A DNA stretch of 64,000 nt, from positions 248,001 through 312,000 of the forward strand of contig NZ_FCOE02000002.1 of assembly GCF_001544915.2 (NCBI RefSeq), written 5' to 3'. The position numbers were made by a program, and so were the translations under genes. Below the pieces are notes generated by a model that worked only from the letters and a program-made list of their open reading frames with translations, was not told where the DNA came from and did not search any database. How positions within the stretch are numbered: position 1 is the stretch's first letter; every line of letters begins with the position of its first letter. Positions 49,530-59,177 of the stretch are shown piece by piece. Source of the stretch: Caballeronia pedi (GTDB lineage: Bacteria; Pseudomonadota; Gammaproteobacteria; Burkholderiales; Burkholderiaceae).

Positions 49530-50876
49530 ATGCGAAAAAATCTCATGTTCACGTCATCTCCACGCGCCGGACAATCCATAGCATTCCTTGCAAAGAACCT
49601 TCATCGAACTATCCTGTTGGTACGCGCTCTTACTGCAGTGCTGCTGATGTCGGTTGGTCCCGCGCTGTATGCGCAAGCGCCTGCTGCGCCAGCCGGGCTG
49701 TCGCTTGCCGAGGTTCTCGGCCTCGCAGCCGAAGCCAATCCGATGCTTCGCGGTGCGCGCGCCGGCGTGAGTGCGTCCGAGGGTGCATTCATGCAGGCCG
49801 GCGCACGGCCCAATCCCGCGCTGTCCCTGCTTCAGGAAGGGTTCGGCGGCACCGATCGCACGACCACCGCCGCCGTCACTCAGCCGATCGAACTGGGCGG
49901 CAAGCGCAGCGCGCGCCTCGACGTCGCGTCATACGGCAGGGAGGTGGCGATGGCCACACTCGACAGCAGCAGCGCCACGCTGCGGGCGCAAGTGATCGCA
50001 GCGTTTTACGGACTGCTCGCCGCGCAACGACAGTTGCAGGTCGCGGAAGAATCGGCGCAGATCGCCACGCGCTCCGCCGAGCTTGCCGACAAGCGGGCCA
50101 AAGCGGGCAAGGTGTCTCCGGTCGAAGCGACCAAAGCGAGGGTCGCGGCGAGCGGCGTCCAGATCGAGGTCGTCAACGCGCAAACGCGCGTGTCGACGGC
50201 CGCCGAGAAGCTCGTCACGGTCACGGGCGCGCCGTCGGTGCGCGACCGGAACGTGCTCGACGATATCGAAGGCATACCGGACGTCGAGCCTTACGCCGAG
50301 CTTGCCCCCCGCCTGGACGATGCGCCTTTGACGCGTGCCGCGCGAGCCGAAGTGCTGCGCGCCAATGCCGCGATATCGGTCGAACGCGCCCGGCGCATTC
50401 CGGACATCACGGTAACAGCCGGTCTGAAGCGGGTTATCGCCGGCGGACTTCGCGACAATCAGGCGGTGATCGGCGTGTCGATTCCGCTGCCGCTCTTCGA
50501 CACCAACAAGGGCGCGCTGCTCGAAGCGACGCACAAGGCCGAGAAGGCACAGGCCGACTTCGATACCGAGCGGGCCAATCTGCGACTCGAACTGACGCAG
50601 GCCTACGCGAACTACGAGCGCGCAAAGCAGGAGGCGTCGCGACTCAAGGTCGATGTGCTGCCAGCCGCGCGCCAGGCACTCGACGCGATGTCGCGTGGCT
50701 ATCAGCTAGGCAAGTTCGGTTTCCTCGACGTTCTGGATGCGCAGCGCACGCTCTTTCAGGAGCAGTCGCGTTACGTGCAGGCGCTCAAGGACGCGCATCT
50801 CGCCGTAGCCGATATCGGCCGCCTCACCGGCACGCCGTTGCCGTCCGCGATCGTCGATCCATCCACCGCTCCCTGA
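49530..50876 (+). CDS. czcC: Outer-membrane channel of heavy-metal RND pump (CzcC-like)
   Basis: This 448-residue TolC-family protein has a signal region (hydrophobic about 28-45, ending ALYAQ) and paired outer-membrane-efflux domains. Typical features are the segment ANPMLRGARAGV near residue 75, ARPNPALSLLQEGF near 97 and the matching QAYANYERAKQEASRL near 360, with long coiled helices between. Start ATG 49530 lacks a strong ribosome site; ATG 49545 is an alternative. It forms the exit duct for the CzcB/CzcA complex, which pumps divalent cations out of the cell. The next gene starts ten bases after its stop. Confidence 0.88.
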   Translation: MRKNLMFTSSPRAGQSIAFLAKNLHRTILLVRALTAVLLMSVGPALYAQAPAAPAGLSLAEVLGLAAEANPMLRGARAGVSASEGAFMQAGARPNPALSLLQEGFGGTDRTTTAAVTQPIELGGKRSARLDVASYGREVAMATLDSSSATLRAQVIAAFYGLLAAQRQLQVAEESAQIATRSAELADKRAKAGKVSPVEATKARVAASGVQIEVVNAQTRVSTAAEKLVTVTGAPSVRDRNVLDDIEGIPDVEPYAELAPRLDDAPLTRAARAEVLRANAAISVERARRIPDITVTAGLKRVIAGGLRDNQAVIGVSIPLPLFDTNKGALLEATHKAEKAQADFDTERANLRLELTQAYANYERAKQEASRLKVDVLPAARQALDAMSRGYQLGKFGFLDVLDAQRTLFQEQSRYVQALKDAHLAVADIGRLTGTPLPSAIVDPSTAP

Positions 50877-50886
50877 AGGATTCGTC

Positions 50887-52344
50887 ATGCCGCGCTCCAG
50901 ACTTTTTGCCATCGCTGCGGCCGCCGTCGGAGTGGGCATCGCGCTTGCCGTGCTGGTGACGACGCTCAAGGCCATGCAGACCGATGTTGTCGGCGAAGGT
51001 GCATCGATCGCAGCGGGCAGTGCACATGGCGGCACGGTGCTCGAGTCCGGCGACCTCACGCTCGAAGTCGTGCTCTCCGAAAAGGCCGACGACGCGCGCA
51101 TCATTCTGTATCCGTCCGCGGGCGGCAAGCCGCTGCAAAGCGGTGTGACCGCCACGGCGCAACTGATACGGGCGCAGGGGACCATCGAGACCATCCGTTT
51201 CATCGCTGCGGGCAACCGGCTGACGTCCGCGCAGCCCATCGCGAAGCCACACGTGTTCGATTCGACGCTGCAGGTTTCATGGAACGGCAAGCCGGCGACG
51301 TTCGACTACGCGCGCAGCGACGGCGCCATTCCGCTCGATGCGCAGCAGATGGAGAACGCAGGCATCGATGTCAGGAAGTCCGGGCCCGCGGAGATCGCTT
51401 CGATCGTTCAGGTGCCGGGAGAGATTCGCTTCAACGAGGACCGTACCGCGCACGTCGTTCCGCGCGTGGCGGGCATCGTCGAACAGGTTGCGGTTTCGGT
51501 CGGCGGAACGGTGCGCAAGGGTCAGTTGCTTGCCGTCGTCGCCAGCACGGACCTCGCCGACCGCAGAAGCGAGCTGCTGACATCGGAGCGCAGGCTCTCC
51601 GCCGCGCGCACGGCCTACCAGCGGGAGCGGCTGCTCTGGCAGGAGCGCATTTCCGCGGAACAGGACTATCTGCAAGCGCAAGTCCAGCTTCGCGAGGCGG
51701 AGATCGCGGTGCAGAACGCGCGGCAGAAACTTATTGCACTGAACGCAAGCGCGAGCGGCGGCGCGCTGAATCGCTATGAGCTGCGCGCGCCGTTTTCGGG
51801 AACGATCGTGGCGCGGCATATCACGCCGGGCGAGGCGATCTCAGCCGAGGCGAACGTATTCACGCTCTCCGATCTCTCGACGGTCTGGGCGGAAATGGCC
51901 GTGCCCGCGCAGCATCTCGATGCGGTGCGCGTGGGCCGCGAAGCGACCGTAAAGGCGGCTGCGTTCGCTTCGAGTTCGCAAGGCCAGATTTCGTACGTGG
52001 GCGCGTTGCTCGGCGAGCAGACGCGTTCGGCGCCGGCCCGCGTCGTTCTGCGCAACCCGGACGGCGCGTGGCGTCCCGGCATGTTCGTCAACGTGTTGGT
52101 GAACGCCGGAGGGCAGATTGTTCCGGTCGCGGTTGCGAGCGATGCGCTGCAGGAGATCGACGGCTCGCCCGCCGTGTTCGTCGCGACGCCGCGAGGTTTC
52201 GTCGCGCAGCCCGTCAGGACAGGCCGCAAGGACGACCGCATGGTCGAAGTGGTGAGCGGCCTGTCAGCCGGTCAGCAGTACGCCGCGTCCAACAGTTTCG
52301 TGCTGAAGGCCGAACTCGGCAAGGGCAGCGTCGAGGAAGAGTGA
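50887..52344 (+). CDS. czcB: Periplasmic adaptor of heavy-metal RND pump (CzcB-like)
   Basis: This 485-residue membrane-fusion protein has one N-terminal anchor helix (about 8-28), an N-terminal extension (about 30-150) of the kind seen in CzcB proteins, and then the lipoyl-type halves: VPRVAGIVEQVAVSVGGTVR near 195 and YELRAPFSGTIVARHITPGE near 297, separated by a coiled-coil hairpin. Beta-barrel and membrane-proximal domains follow. It links CzcA in the inner membrane with CzcC. GAAGGA precedes the ATG. The adaptor's length and its N-terminal extension favour the Co/Zn/Cd group over copper/silver pumps. Confidence 0.9.
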   Translation: MPRSRLFAIAAAAVGVGIALAVLVTTLKAMQTDVVGEGASIAAGSAHGGTVLESGDLTLEVVLSEKADDARIILYPSAGGKPLQSGVTATAQLIRAQGTIETIRFIAAGNRLTSAQPIAKPHVFDSTLQVSWNGKPATFDYARSDGAIPLDAQQMENAGIDVRKSGPAEIASIVQVPGEIRFNEDRTAHVVPRVAGIVEQVAVSVGGTVRKGQLLAVVASTDLADRRSELLTSERRLSAARTAYQRERLLWQERISAEQDYLQAQVQLREAEIAVQNARQKLIALNASASGGALNRYELRAPFSGTIVARHITPGEAISAEANVFTLSDLSTVWAEMAVPAQHLDAVRVGREATVKAAAFASSSQGQISYVGALLGEQTRSAPARVVLRNPDGAWRPGMFVNVLVNAGGQIVPVAVASDALQEIDGSPAVFVATPRGFVAQPVRTGRKDDRMVEVVSGLSAGQQYAASNSFVLKAELGKGSVEEE

Positions 52345-52375
52345 CATCGACGCTACCCATTCACAGGACCATTCA

Positions 52376-55300
52376 ATGTTCGAGCGACTCGTTCGTTTCG
52401 CGATCTCGCACCGCTGGCTGGTGATGCTGGCCGTCGTCAGCGTCGCCGCGTTCGGTGTCTTCAGCTACCAGAAGCTGCCGATCGACGCGGTACCCGATAT
52501 CACCAACGTGCAGGTGCAGATCAACACATCGGCGCCGGGCTACTCGCCGCTCGAGGCCGAACAACGGATCACCTATCCGATCGAGACGGCGATGGCGGGC
52601 CTGTCGAACCTCAGTCAGACGCGCTCCATCTCGCGCTACGGCCTTTCGCAAGTCACCGTCATCTTCAAGGATGGCACCGATATTTACTTCGCCCGCCAGC
52701 TCGTCAACGAGCGTATTCAGGAGGCGAAGGAAAAGCTGCCCGACGGCGTCGCGCCGGCGATGGGCCCCACGTCTACCGGTCTGGGAGAAATCTATCTGTG
52801 GACCGTCGAGGCAGGCGCGTCCGCGCGCAAGCCGGACGGCACGCTCTACACGCCCGCCGATTTGCGCGAGTTGCAGGACTGGGTGATCCGGCCGCAGTTG
52901 CGCAACGTTCCCGGCGTCACCGAAGTCAATTCGATCGGCGGTTATGTCAGGGAGTTTCGCATCGCGCCGAATCCCACGAAACTGATGTCGTACGGCTTGA
53001 CGCTCGCGGGTATCGTCAAGGCCGTCGAACGAAACAACGATAACGTGGGCGCGGGATACATCGAAAAGCGCGGCGAGCAGTATCTCGTGCGTGTGCCTGG
53101 CCAGGCCGGTTCTGTCGACGATATCGCGAACATCGTGCTCACCAACGTGGGCGGCGTGCCGGTGCGCGTGAAGGACGTGGCTCAGGTCGATGCGGGCCGC
53201 GAGCTTCGCACGGGCGCGGCGACATCGAACGGGCGGGAAGTGGTGCTGGGCACGGTCTTCATGCTGATGGGCGAGAACAGCCGGTCCGTTGCACGAGCCG
53301 TCGCCCGCAAGATGGACGATGTGAACCGCACGCTGCCCGCCGGCGTGCGCGCGATCCCGGTGTATGACCGCACCGTGCTGGTCGAGAAAGCCGTCGATAC
53401 GGTGAAGAAGAACCTGCTCGAAGGCGCGGTGCTCGTGATCGTCATTCTGTTCCTGTTCCTCGGGAACATGCGCGCGGCCATCATCACCGCGCTCGTGATT
53501 CCACTGTCGATGCTGATGACCTTCACCGGCATGGTGAACGCGAAAGTGAGCGCGAACCTGATGAGCCTCGGCGCGCTCGACTTCGGCATCATCGTCGATG
53601 GCGCGGTGGTCATCGTCGAGAATTGCGTGCGGCGTCTCGCGCATGCGCAGGCGGCGGCGGGCAGGCCGCTCACGCGCGAAGAACGCTTCGCGGAAGTGTT
53701 CGGTGCGTCACAGGAAGCGCGCCGAGCGCTCATCTTCGGACAACTCATCATCATGGTGGTATATCTGCCGATCTTCGCTCTTACAGGCGTCGAAGGGAAG
53801 ATGTTCCATCCGATGGCCGTCACCGTCGTCATGGCGCTCGCGGCGGCGATGGTGCTGACCGTCACCTTCATTCCGGCCGCGGTCGCGCTGTTCATCGGCA
53901 AGCATGTCGCGGAAAAGGAGAATCGTTTGATGGGCTGGGCGCGGCGCGCCTATGAACCGGCGCTCACGCGTTTCATGAGTCGGCCCGGGCGCGTGCTGGT
54001 CGGCGCGGTCTTGATCGTCGCTGTAACGACGGCGCTCGCGACGCGGCTCGGCAGCGAGTTCATTCCGAGTCTGAACGAAGGCGATCTGGCGGTCGCCGCG
54101 CTGCGCATTCCGGGCACGAGCCTCACGCAATCGCTGGAGATGCAAAAGAGCATCGAGCGAACGTTGAAGGAGAAGATCCCCGAGATCGACCGTGTATTCG
54201 CGCGCACCGGCACGGCCGAGATCGCCGCGGACCCGATGCCGCCGAACTTGTCCGACGGCTATGTGATGCTCAGGCCGACCGGTCAATGGCCCGATCCCGG
54301 CAAGCCGCGCACCCAGCTCATCAAGGAAATCGAAGCCGTTCTCGCCGCTTTGCCCGGCAACGCTTACGAGTTCTCACAACCGATACAACTGCGCTTCAAC
54401 GAACTCATCTCGGGTGTGCGCAGCGACGTGGCCGTCAAGCTCTTCGGCGACGACATGGTCGTGCTGAGCAACACCGGCGACAAGATCGCCGCCGCGTTGC
54501 GCAAGGTGCCGGGCGCGGCGGAAGTGAAGGTCGAGCAGACGACAGGGCTGCCGGTCCTGACCATCGATCTGGTGCGCGACAAGCTGGCTCGCTATGGCAT
54601 CACCGTGGCCGATGTGCAGGACACCGTCGCGGCAGCCGTGGGTGGACAGAAGGCCGGTACGCTGTTTCAGGGCGACCGGCGCTTCGACATCGTCGTGCGC
54701 CTGCCCGATGAGCTTCGCTCGGACATCGAGGCCATCAGGCGGCTGCCCATCGCGCTGCCGCCGCCCGCATCTTCCGCGCCGCGCGCGCCGATGCTTCAGG
54801 CGCCGTATGTCCCGCTCGACGAACTGGCGACGGTCACGGTCGGACCGGGTCCCAATCAGATCAGCCGCGAGGACGGCAAGCGCCGGGTCGTGGTGAGCGC
54901 CAATGTGCGCGGCCGGGACGTGGGTTCCTTCGTCGCCGAAGCACGCGAATTGATTCAGCAGAACGTGCAGGTGCCGGCGGGCTATTGGGTGTCGTGGGGC
55001 GGACAGTTCGAGCAGTTGCAGAGCGCGAGCGAGCGGCTGAAACTGGTCGTGCCTCTCGCGTTGTTCATGGTCTTCGTGCTGCTGTTCGTCATGTTCGGCA
55101 ATGTGAAAGACGGGCTGCTGGTGTTCACCGGCATTCCGTTCGCGCTGAGCGGCGGCGTCGTTTCGCTGTGGCTGCGTGACATCCCGCTCTCCATCACCGC
55201 CGCGGTCGGCTTCATCGCGCTGTCGGGCGTCGCCGTGCTGAACGGCCTGGTCATGATTTCGTTCATCCGCAATCTGCGCGAAGAAGGCGCGCCGATCGAC

Positions 55301-55591
55301 GAGGCGGTGCGGGAAGGCGCGCTGACGAGACTGCGCCCCGTTCTCATGACCGCCCTGGTCGCATCGCTCGGCTTCCTGCCGATGGCGCTCGCGACGGGAA
55401 CCGGATCGGAAGTGCAGCGACCGCTCGCGACGGTCGTCATCGGCGGCATTCTGTCGTCGACGGCGCTCACGCTATTGGTCTTGCCGGTGCTCTATCGCGT
55501 GTGTCATTCGGTGTCGTTTCGAAGCAGCGCGCGCCGTGGTTTGACGACGCGGTGGCTGCAAGGCGTGAGTGTCAATAAAGGAGAGATGTAA
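52376..55591 (+). CDS. czcA: Heavy-metal RND efflux transporter (CzcA-like)
   Basis: This 1071-residue HME-type RND pump has twelve helices and two large periplasmic loops. The N-terminus, with HRWLVMLAVVSVAAFGVFSY, is typical. The helix-4 signature DFGIIVDGAVVIVEN holds the paired Asp and Glu residues used for proton relay and metal selectivity and matches the CzcA (Zn/Co/Cd) rather than the CusA pattern. ITYPIETAMAGLSNL and GSEFIPSLNEGDLA are further HME landmarks. It exports divalent cations from periplasm or cytoplasm using the proton gradient. Its stop codon directly adjoins the ATG of the response-regulator gene, so pump and regulator are expressed together. Confidence 0.93.
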   Translation: MFERLVRFAISHRWLVMLAVVSVAAFGVFSYQKLPIDAVPDITNVQVQINTSAPGYSPLEAEQRITYPIETAMAGLSNLSQTRSISRYGLSQVTVIFKDGTDIYFARQLVNERIQEAKEKLPDGVAPAMGPTSTGLGEIYLWTVEAGASARKPDGTLYTPADLRELQDWVIRPQLRNVPGVTEVNSIGGYVREFRIAPNPTKLMSYGLTLAGIVKAVERNNDNVGAGYIEKRGEQYLVRVPGQAGSVDDIANIVLTNVGGVPVRVKDVAQVDAGRELRTGAATSNGREVVLGTVFMLMGENSRSVARAVARKMDDVNRTLPAGVRAIPVYDRTVLVEKAVDTVKKNLLEGAVLVIVILFLFLGNMRAAIITALVIPLSMLMTFTGMVNAKVSANLMSLGALDFGIIVDGAVVIVENCVRRLAHAQAAAGRPLTREERFAEVFGASQEARRALIFGQLIIMVVYLPIFALTGVEGKMFHPMAVTVVMALAAAMVLTVTFIPAAVALFIGKHVAEKENRLMGWARRAYEPALTRFMSRPGRVLVGAVLIVAVTTALATRLGSEFIPSLNEGDLAVAALRIPGTSLTQSLEMQKSIERTLKEKIPEIDRVFARTGTAEIAADPMPPNLSDGYVMLRPTGQWPDPGKPRTQLIKEIEAVLAALPGNAYEFSQPIQLRFNELISGVRSDVAVKLFGDDMVVLSNTGDKIAAALRKVPGAAEVKVEQTTGLPVLTIDLVRDKLARYGITVADVQDTVAAAVGGQKAGTLFQGDRRFDIVVRLPDELRSDIEAIRRLPIALPPPASSAPRAPMLQAPYVPLDELATVTVGPGPNQISREDGKRRVVVSANVRGRDVGSFVAEARELIQQNVQVPAGYWVSWGGQFEQLQSASERLKLVVPLALFMVFVLLFVMFGNVKDGLLVFTGIPFALSGGVVSLWLRDIPLSITAAVGFIALSGVAVLNGLVMISFIRNLREEGAPIDEAVREGALTRLRPVLMTALVASLGFLPMALATGTGSEVQRPLATVVIGGILSSTALTLLVLPVLYRVCHSVSFRSSARRGLTTRWLQGVSVNKGEM

Positions 55592-56272
55592 ATGCGAATC
55601 CTGATTGTCGAAGACGAACAGAAAACCGGGGCGTATCTGAAGAAAGGGCTGACCGAGGCGGGCTACGTCGTCGATTGGGTCCAGGACGGCATTTCCGGCG
55701 AGCATCAGGCCGGATCGGAAGACTATGACCTGTTGATTCTCGATGTCATGCTGCCCGGTCAGGACGGATGGACGCTGATCGAGAACATCCGGCAGCGCAG
55801 CACGACACCCGTGTTGTTCCTCACCGCGCGCGACGAGGTCGGCGACCGCGTAAAAGGCCTGGAACTCGGCGCCGACGACTACCTCGCCAAGCCGTTCGAC
55901 TTCGTGGAGCTCAGCGCGCGCATCCGCTCGGTGCTGCGCCGCGGCCAGTCGCGCGATGTCTCCACGCTGCGCGTGGCGGATCTCGAACTCGACCTGAATC
56001 GACGCAAGGCAATCCGTCAGGGCGACACGATCCTTCTTACTGCGAAGGAGTTCACTCTGCTGTGGCTGCTGATCCGTCGCGAAGGCGAAGTACTGCCGCG
56101 CGCGACGATCGCCTCCCAGATCTGGGACATGAACTTCAGCAGCGACACGAACGTGGTCGATTCCGCGATCCGCCGTCTGCGATCGAAGGTCGATGACGGC
56201 TACTTTCCGAAGCTGATCCACACCGTTCGCGGCATGGGCTATGTCCTCGAATGCCGTGACGGCAATAAGTGA
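55592..56272 (+). CDS. czcR: OmpR-type heavy-metal response regulator (CzcR/IrlR-like)
   Basis: This 226-residue regulator has a receiver domain (about 1-115) with acidic pocket VEDE, phosphorylated Asp in [14 protein letters not shown], Thr in VLFLTARD and Lys in YLAKPFDF. A winged-helix DNA-binding domain (about 130-224) ends with [15 protein letters not shown] sequence ([13 protein letters not shown]). This is the CopR/CusR/CzcR/IrlR heavy-metal group. An AAGGAGAG site within the end of czcA drives translation, and the stop overlaps the kinase start. It probably binds the inverted repeat at 49093-49112 to activate the efflux genes. Confidence 0.92.
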   Translation: MRILIVEDEQKTGAYLKKGLTEAGYVVDWVQDGISGEHQAGSEDYDLLILDVMLPGQDGWTLIENIRQRSTTPVLFLTARDEVGDRVKGLELGADDYLAKPFDFVELSARIRSVLRRGQSRDVSTLRVADLELDLNRRKAIRQGDTILLTAKEFTLLWLLIRREGEVLPRATIASQIWDMNFSSDTNVVDSAIRRLRSKVDDGYFPKLIHTVRGMGYVLECRDGNK

Positions 56273-57672
56273 TGCTCAGCCGTCTCTTGCCCAGGACGCT
56301 GCGTGCGCGGCTGACGGTTCTGATCGTTTTTTCGACCTCCGTGATTCTGACCATCAGCGGCGTGGCGCTGTTCAGCGCCTTGCAAAGCCGGCTCGAATCG
56401 AAGGCCTCCGAACAGATGACGAATACGTTGAGCGCGTTGCAGTCGCACCTCGGCGACATGCGCGACGTGGGTGAGATTCCGGTCAATCGCGCGGTGCTCG
56501 TCGATCAGTTGCATGGACACCGAAAAATGGATCTCGCAATTTCCGACCTGAACGGGCGTGGCCTGATTACCACGCGCGGGTTCAAGTCGTATCCGCCCAT
56601 ACAGGCGGCGGGGCCGGGAACGACGCCACTCCTCCTGTCACGCGAGAAGTCGACGCTCAGTTATCTTGTCGCGGTGGTGTCGCTTGCAGGCGCGACGGGC
56701 CCGCGTGTGCGCGTGGCCGTTCAATACGACCGCAGCAGCGATCTCGCCCTGCTTCGCTCTCATGCCGTCTGCATCATCGTCATTCAGTTGCTCGGGGTCG
56801 TGCTCGCGGCCGGACTGGCGTTCGGCACCGCGCTGGTCGGATTGAGCCCGCTGCGCCGGCTGGCCGCACGAGCCGAGCGGATGTCTTCGACGGGACTGGC
56901 TCAGCCATTCGCTGATCTGCATACGTCGGGTGAACTCAAGGAACTGGAACGCGCATTCAATGAAATGCTGCATCGGCTCGATGAATCGTTCACGCGGCTG
57001 AGCCAGTTTTCGTCGAACCTTGCGCATGACATGCGTACGCCCCTGACGAATCTCCAGGCCGCCGCGCAGGTCGCGCTCTCGCGGCCCCGCAGCGCGGCAG
57101 ATTACCGCGACGTCATCGAATCGAGTATCGATGAATATCGGCGGCTGTCGAGGATGATCGAGGATATGCTGTTTCTCGCGCGATCCGAGCGTGTCGACGC
57201 GAGCATCGAGACGGTCAGACTCGATGCCGCCGCTGAAGCGGAGCGTGTCGCGAACTACTACGAATCGATGGCGGAAGAGGCCGGCGTGGGCATCGTCGTG
57301 CAGGGGCGCGCGCAGGTCGATGCCGATCTGCTGCTGTATCAGCGGGCGCTCAGCAACCTGATATCGAACGCGCTCAGGTTCGCGCCGCGCGGCTCGGTCA
57401 TTCGCGTCGATTGCAAGGCGTCGCCGGACTCGACGACTATCGCCGTGTCCGATGCGGGCCCCGGCATAGATGCCGTGCACATCGAGCGGATCTTTGAACG
57501 GTTCTACCGGGTCGATCCTTCGCGACACAATTCCGCCGCGGGAACCGGTCTCGGGCTGGCGATCGTGAGATCGATCATGGAAAGCCATGGAGGGGTGTGC
57601 CGGGTTCACAGCGAACCCGGCGTTTCCACCACGTTCTCCTTGCGCTTTCCCCGGTCGATGCATGGCGCGTGA
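56272..57672 (+). CDS. czcS: Heavy-metal sensor histidine kinase (CzcS/IrlS-like)
   Basis: This 466-residue membrane kinase has two helices (about 15-37 and 165-185) enclosing a periplasmic sensor region of about 125 residues, a HAMP linker, a dimerisation domain with [17 protein letters not shown] (phospho-His in AHDMRTP) and an ATPase domain with N-box [18 protein letters not shown] and GTGLGLAIV. This matches the heavy-metal sensor kinase family. ATG 56272 overlaps the regulator stop as TGATG; GTG 56269 is an alternative. It should sense excess periplasmic metal and phosphorylate CzcR. It is the last gene of the czcCBARS unit. Confidence 0.9.
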   Translation: MLSRLLPRTLRARLTVLIVFSTSVILTISGVALFSALQSRLESKASEQMTNTLSALQSHLGDMRDVGEIPVNRAVLVDQLHGHRKMDLAISDLNGRGLITTRGFKSYPPIQAAGPGTTPLLLSREKSTLSYLVAVVSLAGATGPRVRVAVQYDRSSDLALLRSHAVCIIVIQLLGVVLAAGLAFGTALVGLSPLRRLAARAERMSSTGLAQPFADLHTSGELKELERAFNEMLHRLDESFTRLSQFSSNLAHDMRTPLTNLQAAAQVALSRPRSAADYRDVIESSIDEYRRLSRMIEDMLFLARSERVDASIETVRLDAAAEAERVANYYESMAEEAGVGIVVQGRAQVDADLLLYQRALSNLISNALRFAPRGSVIRVDCKASPDSTTIAVSDAGPGIDAVHIERIFERFYRVDPSRHNSAAGTGLGLAIVRSIMESHGGVCRVHSEPGVSTTFSLRFPRSMHGA

Positions 57673-57675
57673 ATG

Positions 57676-57708
57676 GCGCGTCGCATGGGGCTGTCCATTG
57701 CGACGCGC
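57676..57708 (+). terminator. Hairpin between convergent czcS and DUF4148 genes
   Basis: GCGCGTCGCA (57676-57685) and TGCGACGCGC (57699-57708) form a perfect ten-base stem, extended by TGG/CCA with one bulge. There is no T-run on either strand, so it is a structural or Rho-assisted terminator between the two convergent genes. Confidence 0.45.
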
Positions 57709-57716
57709 TGTCTTCG

Positions 57717-58016
57717 CTACTTCGCGGGCGGCGGGTTAGCCGATGCCTGGCGGCTCACGGGCTGGTCGTGATGGTCCGTAGCAGGCGACTTCTCGCCACG
57801 ATGGGTCGTTACCGCGTGAACTTCCTTGTTCCGCGCGATCATCGCGTCCGTGGGCGGATACTGGGTCTTGGTACTGGGCACGACTCCGTCGTGCTGAGCC
57901 TGTACCAGTTCCTGCTGGACCTGTTGGCGAGACTTCTGTGCCATGGCGGACTGTGAGACCAGACCGAACGATATGCCCGTTATCGCGAGCACGACTGCGC
58001 CTTTTGCTGCTCTCAT
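57717..58016 (-). CDS. DUF4148-type small exported protein
   Basis: This 99-residue protein starts at ATG 58016 (GGAGA six bases upstream). It has a signal peptide (about 1-26, ending SAMAQ) and a DUF4148-like mature part, SRQQVQQELVQAQHDGVVPS, then YPPTDAMIARNKEVH. The C-terminal tail is His- and Pro-containing (THRGEKSPATDHHDQPVS), which could bind metal. It faces the czc operon in convergent orientation. With the related lipoprotein at 49183 it brackets the efflux genes, which suggests a shared stress regulon. The molecular function of the family is unknown. Confidence 0.82.
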   Translation of the reverse strand: MRAAKGAVVLAITGISFGLVSQSAMAQKSRQQVQQELVQAQHDGVVPSTKTQYPPTDAMIARNKEVHAVTTHRGEKSPATDHHDQPVSRQASANPPPAK

Positions 58017-58116
58017 TGCTGTTCTCCAGGTTTCGACCGCCAAGTGGCGCGTCATGAAGACAGTATGTGAGACGGGCAGTGCGTCAGCGTGACGCGAAAA
58101 TGAGAAATGCGCAGCG

Positions 58117-58944
58117 TTACTTCTGCGGCGCGCCGTCCCATGCGGGCAGCGTCGCGCCGTGATAGACGCTCAGAATCGACGATGCCACATTGGCCTGCTG
58201 ATAACTCTCCACCAGCGCCTTGACCCACGGCGCCTGCGCATCCTTCGCGTTCACCGCGATGAAGTTGCGATACGGATTGTTCGTCACCTTCTCCTGCGCG
58301 ATGCGCTCCTGCGGAATCTTGATGCCGGCCTTGATCGCCCAGTCGGTATTGACGACGGCGGCGTCGAGGTCGCCGATCGCGCGGCCGACGATGCCCGCAT
58401 CCAGTTCCTTGATCTGCACGTGCTTCGGGTTGCTCGCGATATCGCGCGCGGTAGGCAGGAGGCCGGCGTTCTCGCGCAGCTTGATCACGCCGATGGCCTG
58501 CAACAGCAGCAGCGCGCGGCCTTCGTTGCTCGGATCGTTCGGCACGCCGATAGCCGCGTTCTGCGGCAGCGCATCCACCGATTTCCACTTGCGCGAGTAG
58601 AGGCCGATCGGCTGCACGTAGGTGAAGCCCACGGGCACGATGTCATAGTGACGCGCCTGGATCTGCGCATCGAGATAGGGCTTGTGCTGGAACGAGTTGG
58701 CGTCGAGGTCGTGTTGCGCGAGCGCTTCGTTCGGCTGCGTGTAGTCGGAGAAGGTCGTGACCTTCACCGTGAGGCCGTGCTTCGCCGCATTGGCCGCCAC
58801 GGCGCGCCACACGTCCTCGTCCTCGCCGGACATGATGCCCACCCGCACGGTCTGATTCGCCGCGAGCGACGGCTGCGCGCTCACGACGCCCCACGCGAAC
58901 AGGATCGACAACAGAGTAGCTTTGAAGGGATGCTTGATATTCAT
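58117..58944 (-). CDS. MetQ/NlpA-family ABC substrate-binding protein
   Basis: This 275-residue exported protein (start ATG 58944) has a signal peptide ending near PSLAAN and then the NlpA/MetQ fold. RVGIMSGEDEDVWRAVAANA opens the first strand, and FQHKPYLDAQ, VPVGFTYVQPIGLYSRKW and AAIGVPNDPSNEGRALLLLQ are strongly typical of the family. There is no lipobox Cys at the cleavage site, so the protein may be soluble. The family binds methionine or related compounds. Its gene is divergent from ssuDCB, which lacks the usual SsuA-type binding protein, so it may bind a sulfur compound for that transporter. Alternatively it serves a MetNI transporter encoded elsewhere. Confidence 0.85.
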   Translation of the reverse strand: MNIKHPFKATLLSILFAWGVVSAQPSLAANQTVRVGIMSGEDEDVWRAVAANAAKHGLTVKVTTFSDYTQPNEALAQHDLDANSFQHKPYLDAQIQARHYDIVPVGFTYVQPIGLYSRKWKSVDALPQNAAIGVPNDPSNEGRALLLLQAIGVIKLRENAGLLPTARDIASNPKHVQIKELDAGIVGRAIGDLDAAVVNTDWAIKAGIKIPQERIAQEKVTNNPYRNFIAVNAKDAQAPWVKALVESYQQANVASSILSVYHGATLPAWDGAPQK

Positions 58945-59074
58945 GATGCGCACGCATGCTGATTGAGAGAAGCGTGATGCTAGGGGCGCGGCGCGTGCGC
59001 GCCAAATAATATCGGGCGCTATCGATATGCCTGAAAAGCATCGCAGAAAAAGTGCTTTGCATTGGCGCAAATGC

Positions 59075-59088
59075 TGCTATCGATAGCA
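59075..59088. promoter_or_regulatory. Palindrome in the divergent sulfur-gene promoter region
   Basis: TGCTATCGATAGCA is a perfect 14-base palindrome about 90 bases before ssuD. A related imperfect copy, CGCTATCGATATGC, lies at about 59017-59030. The pair sits between the divergent binding-protein and ssuD genes and looks like an operator for a shared regulator. Confidence 0.4.
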
Positions 59089-59177
59089 CGATTCGTCGTT
59101 TAGCCCGCAAAGCGCGCGTTGCTAACATCGGCAGTATCGGCATCGGCGACGATGCCTTCGACAAGGCAGATTCCGCA

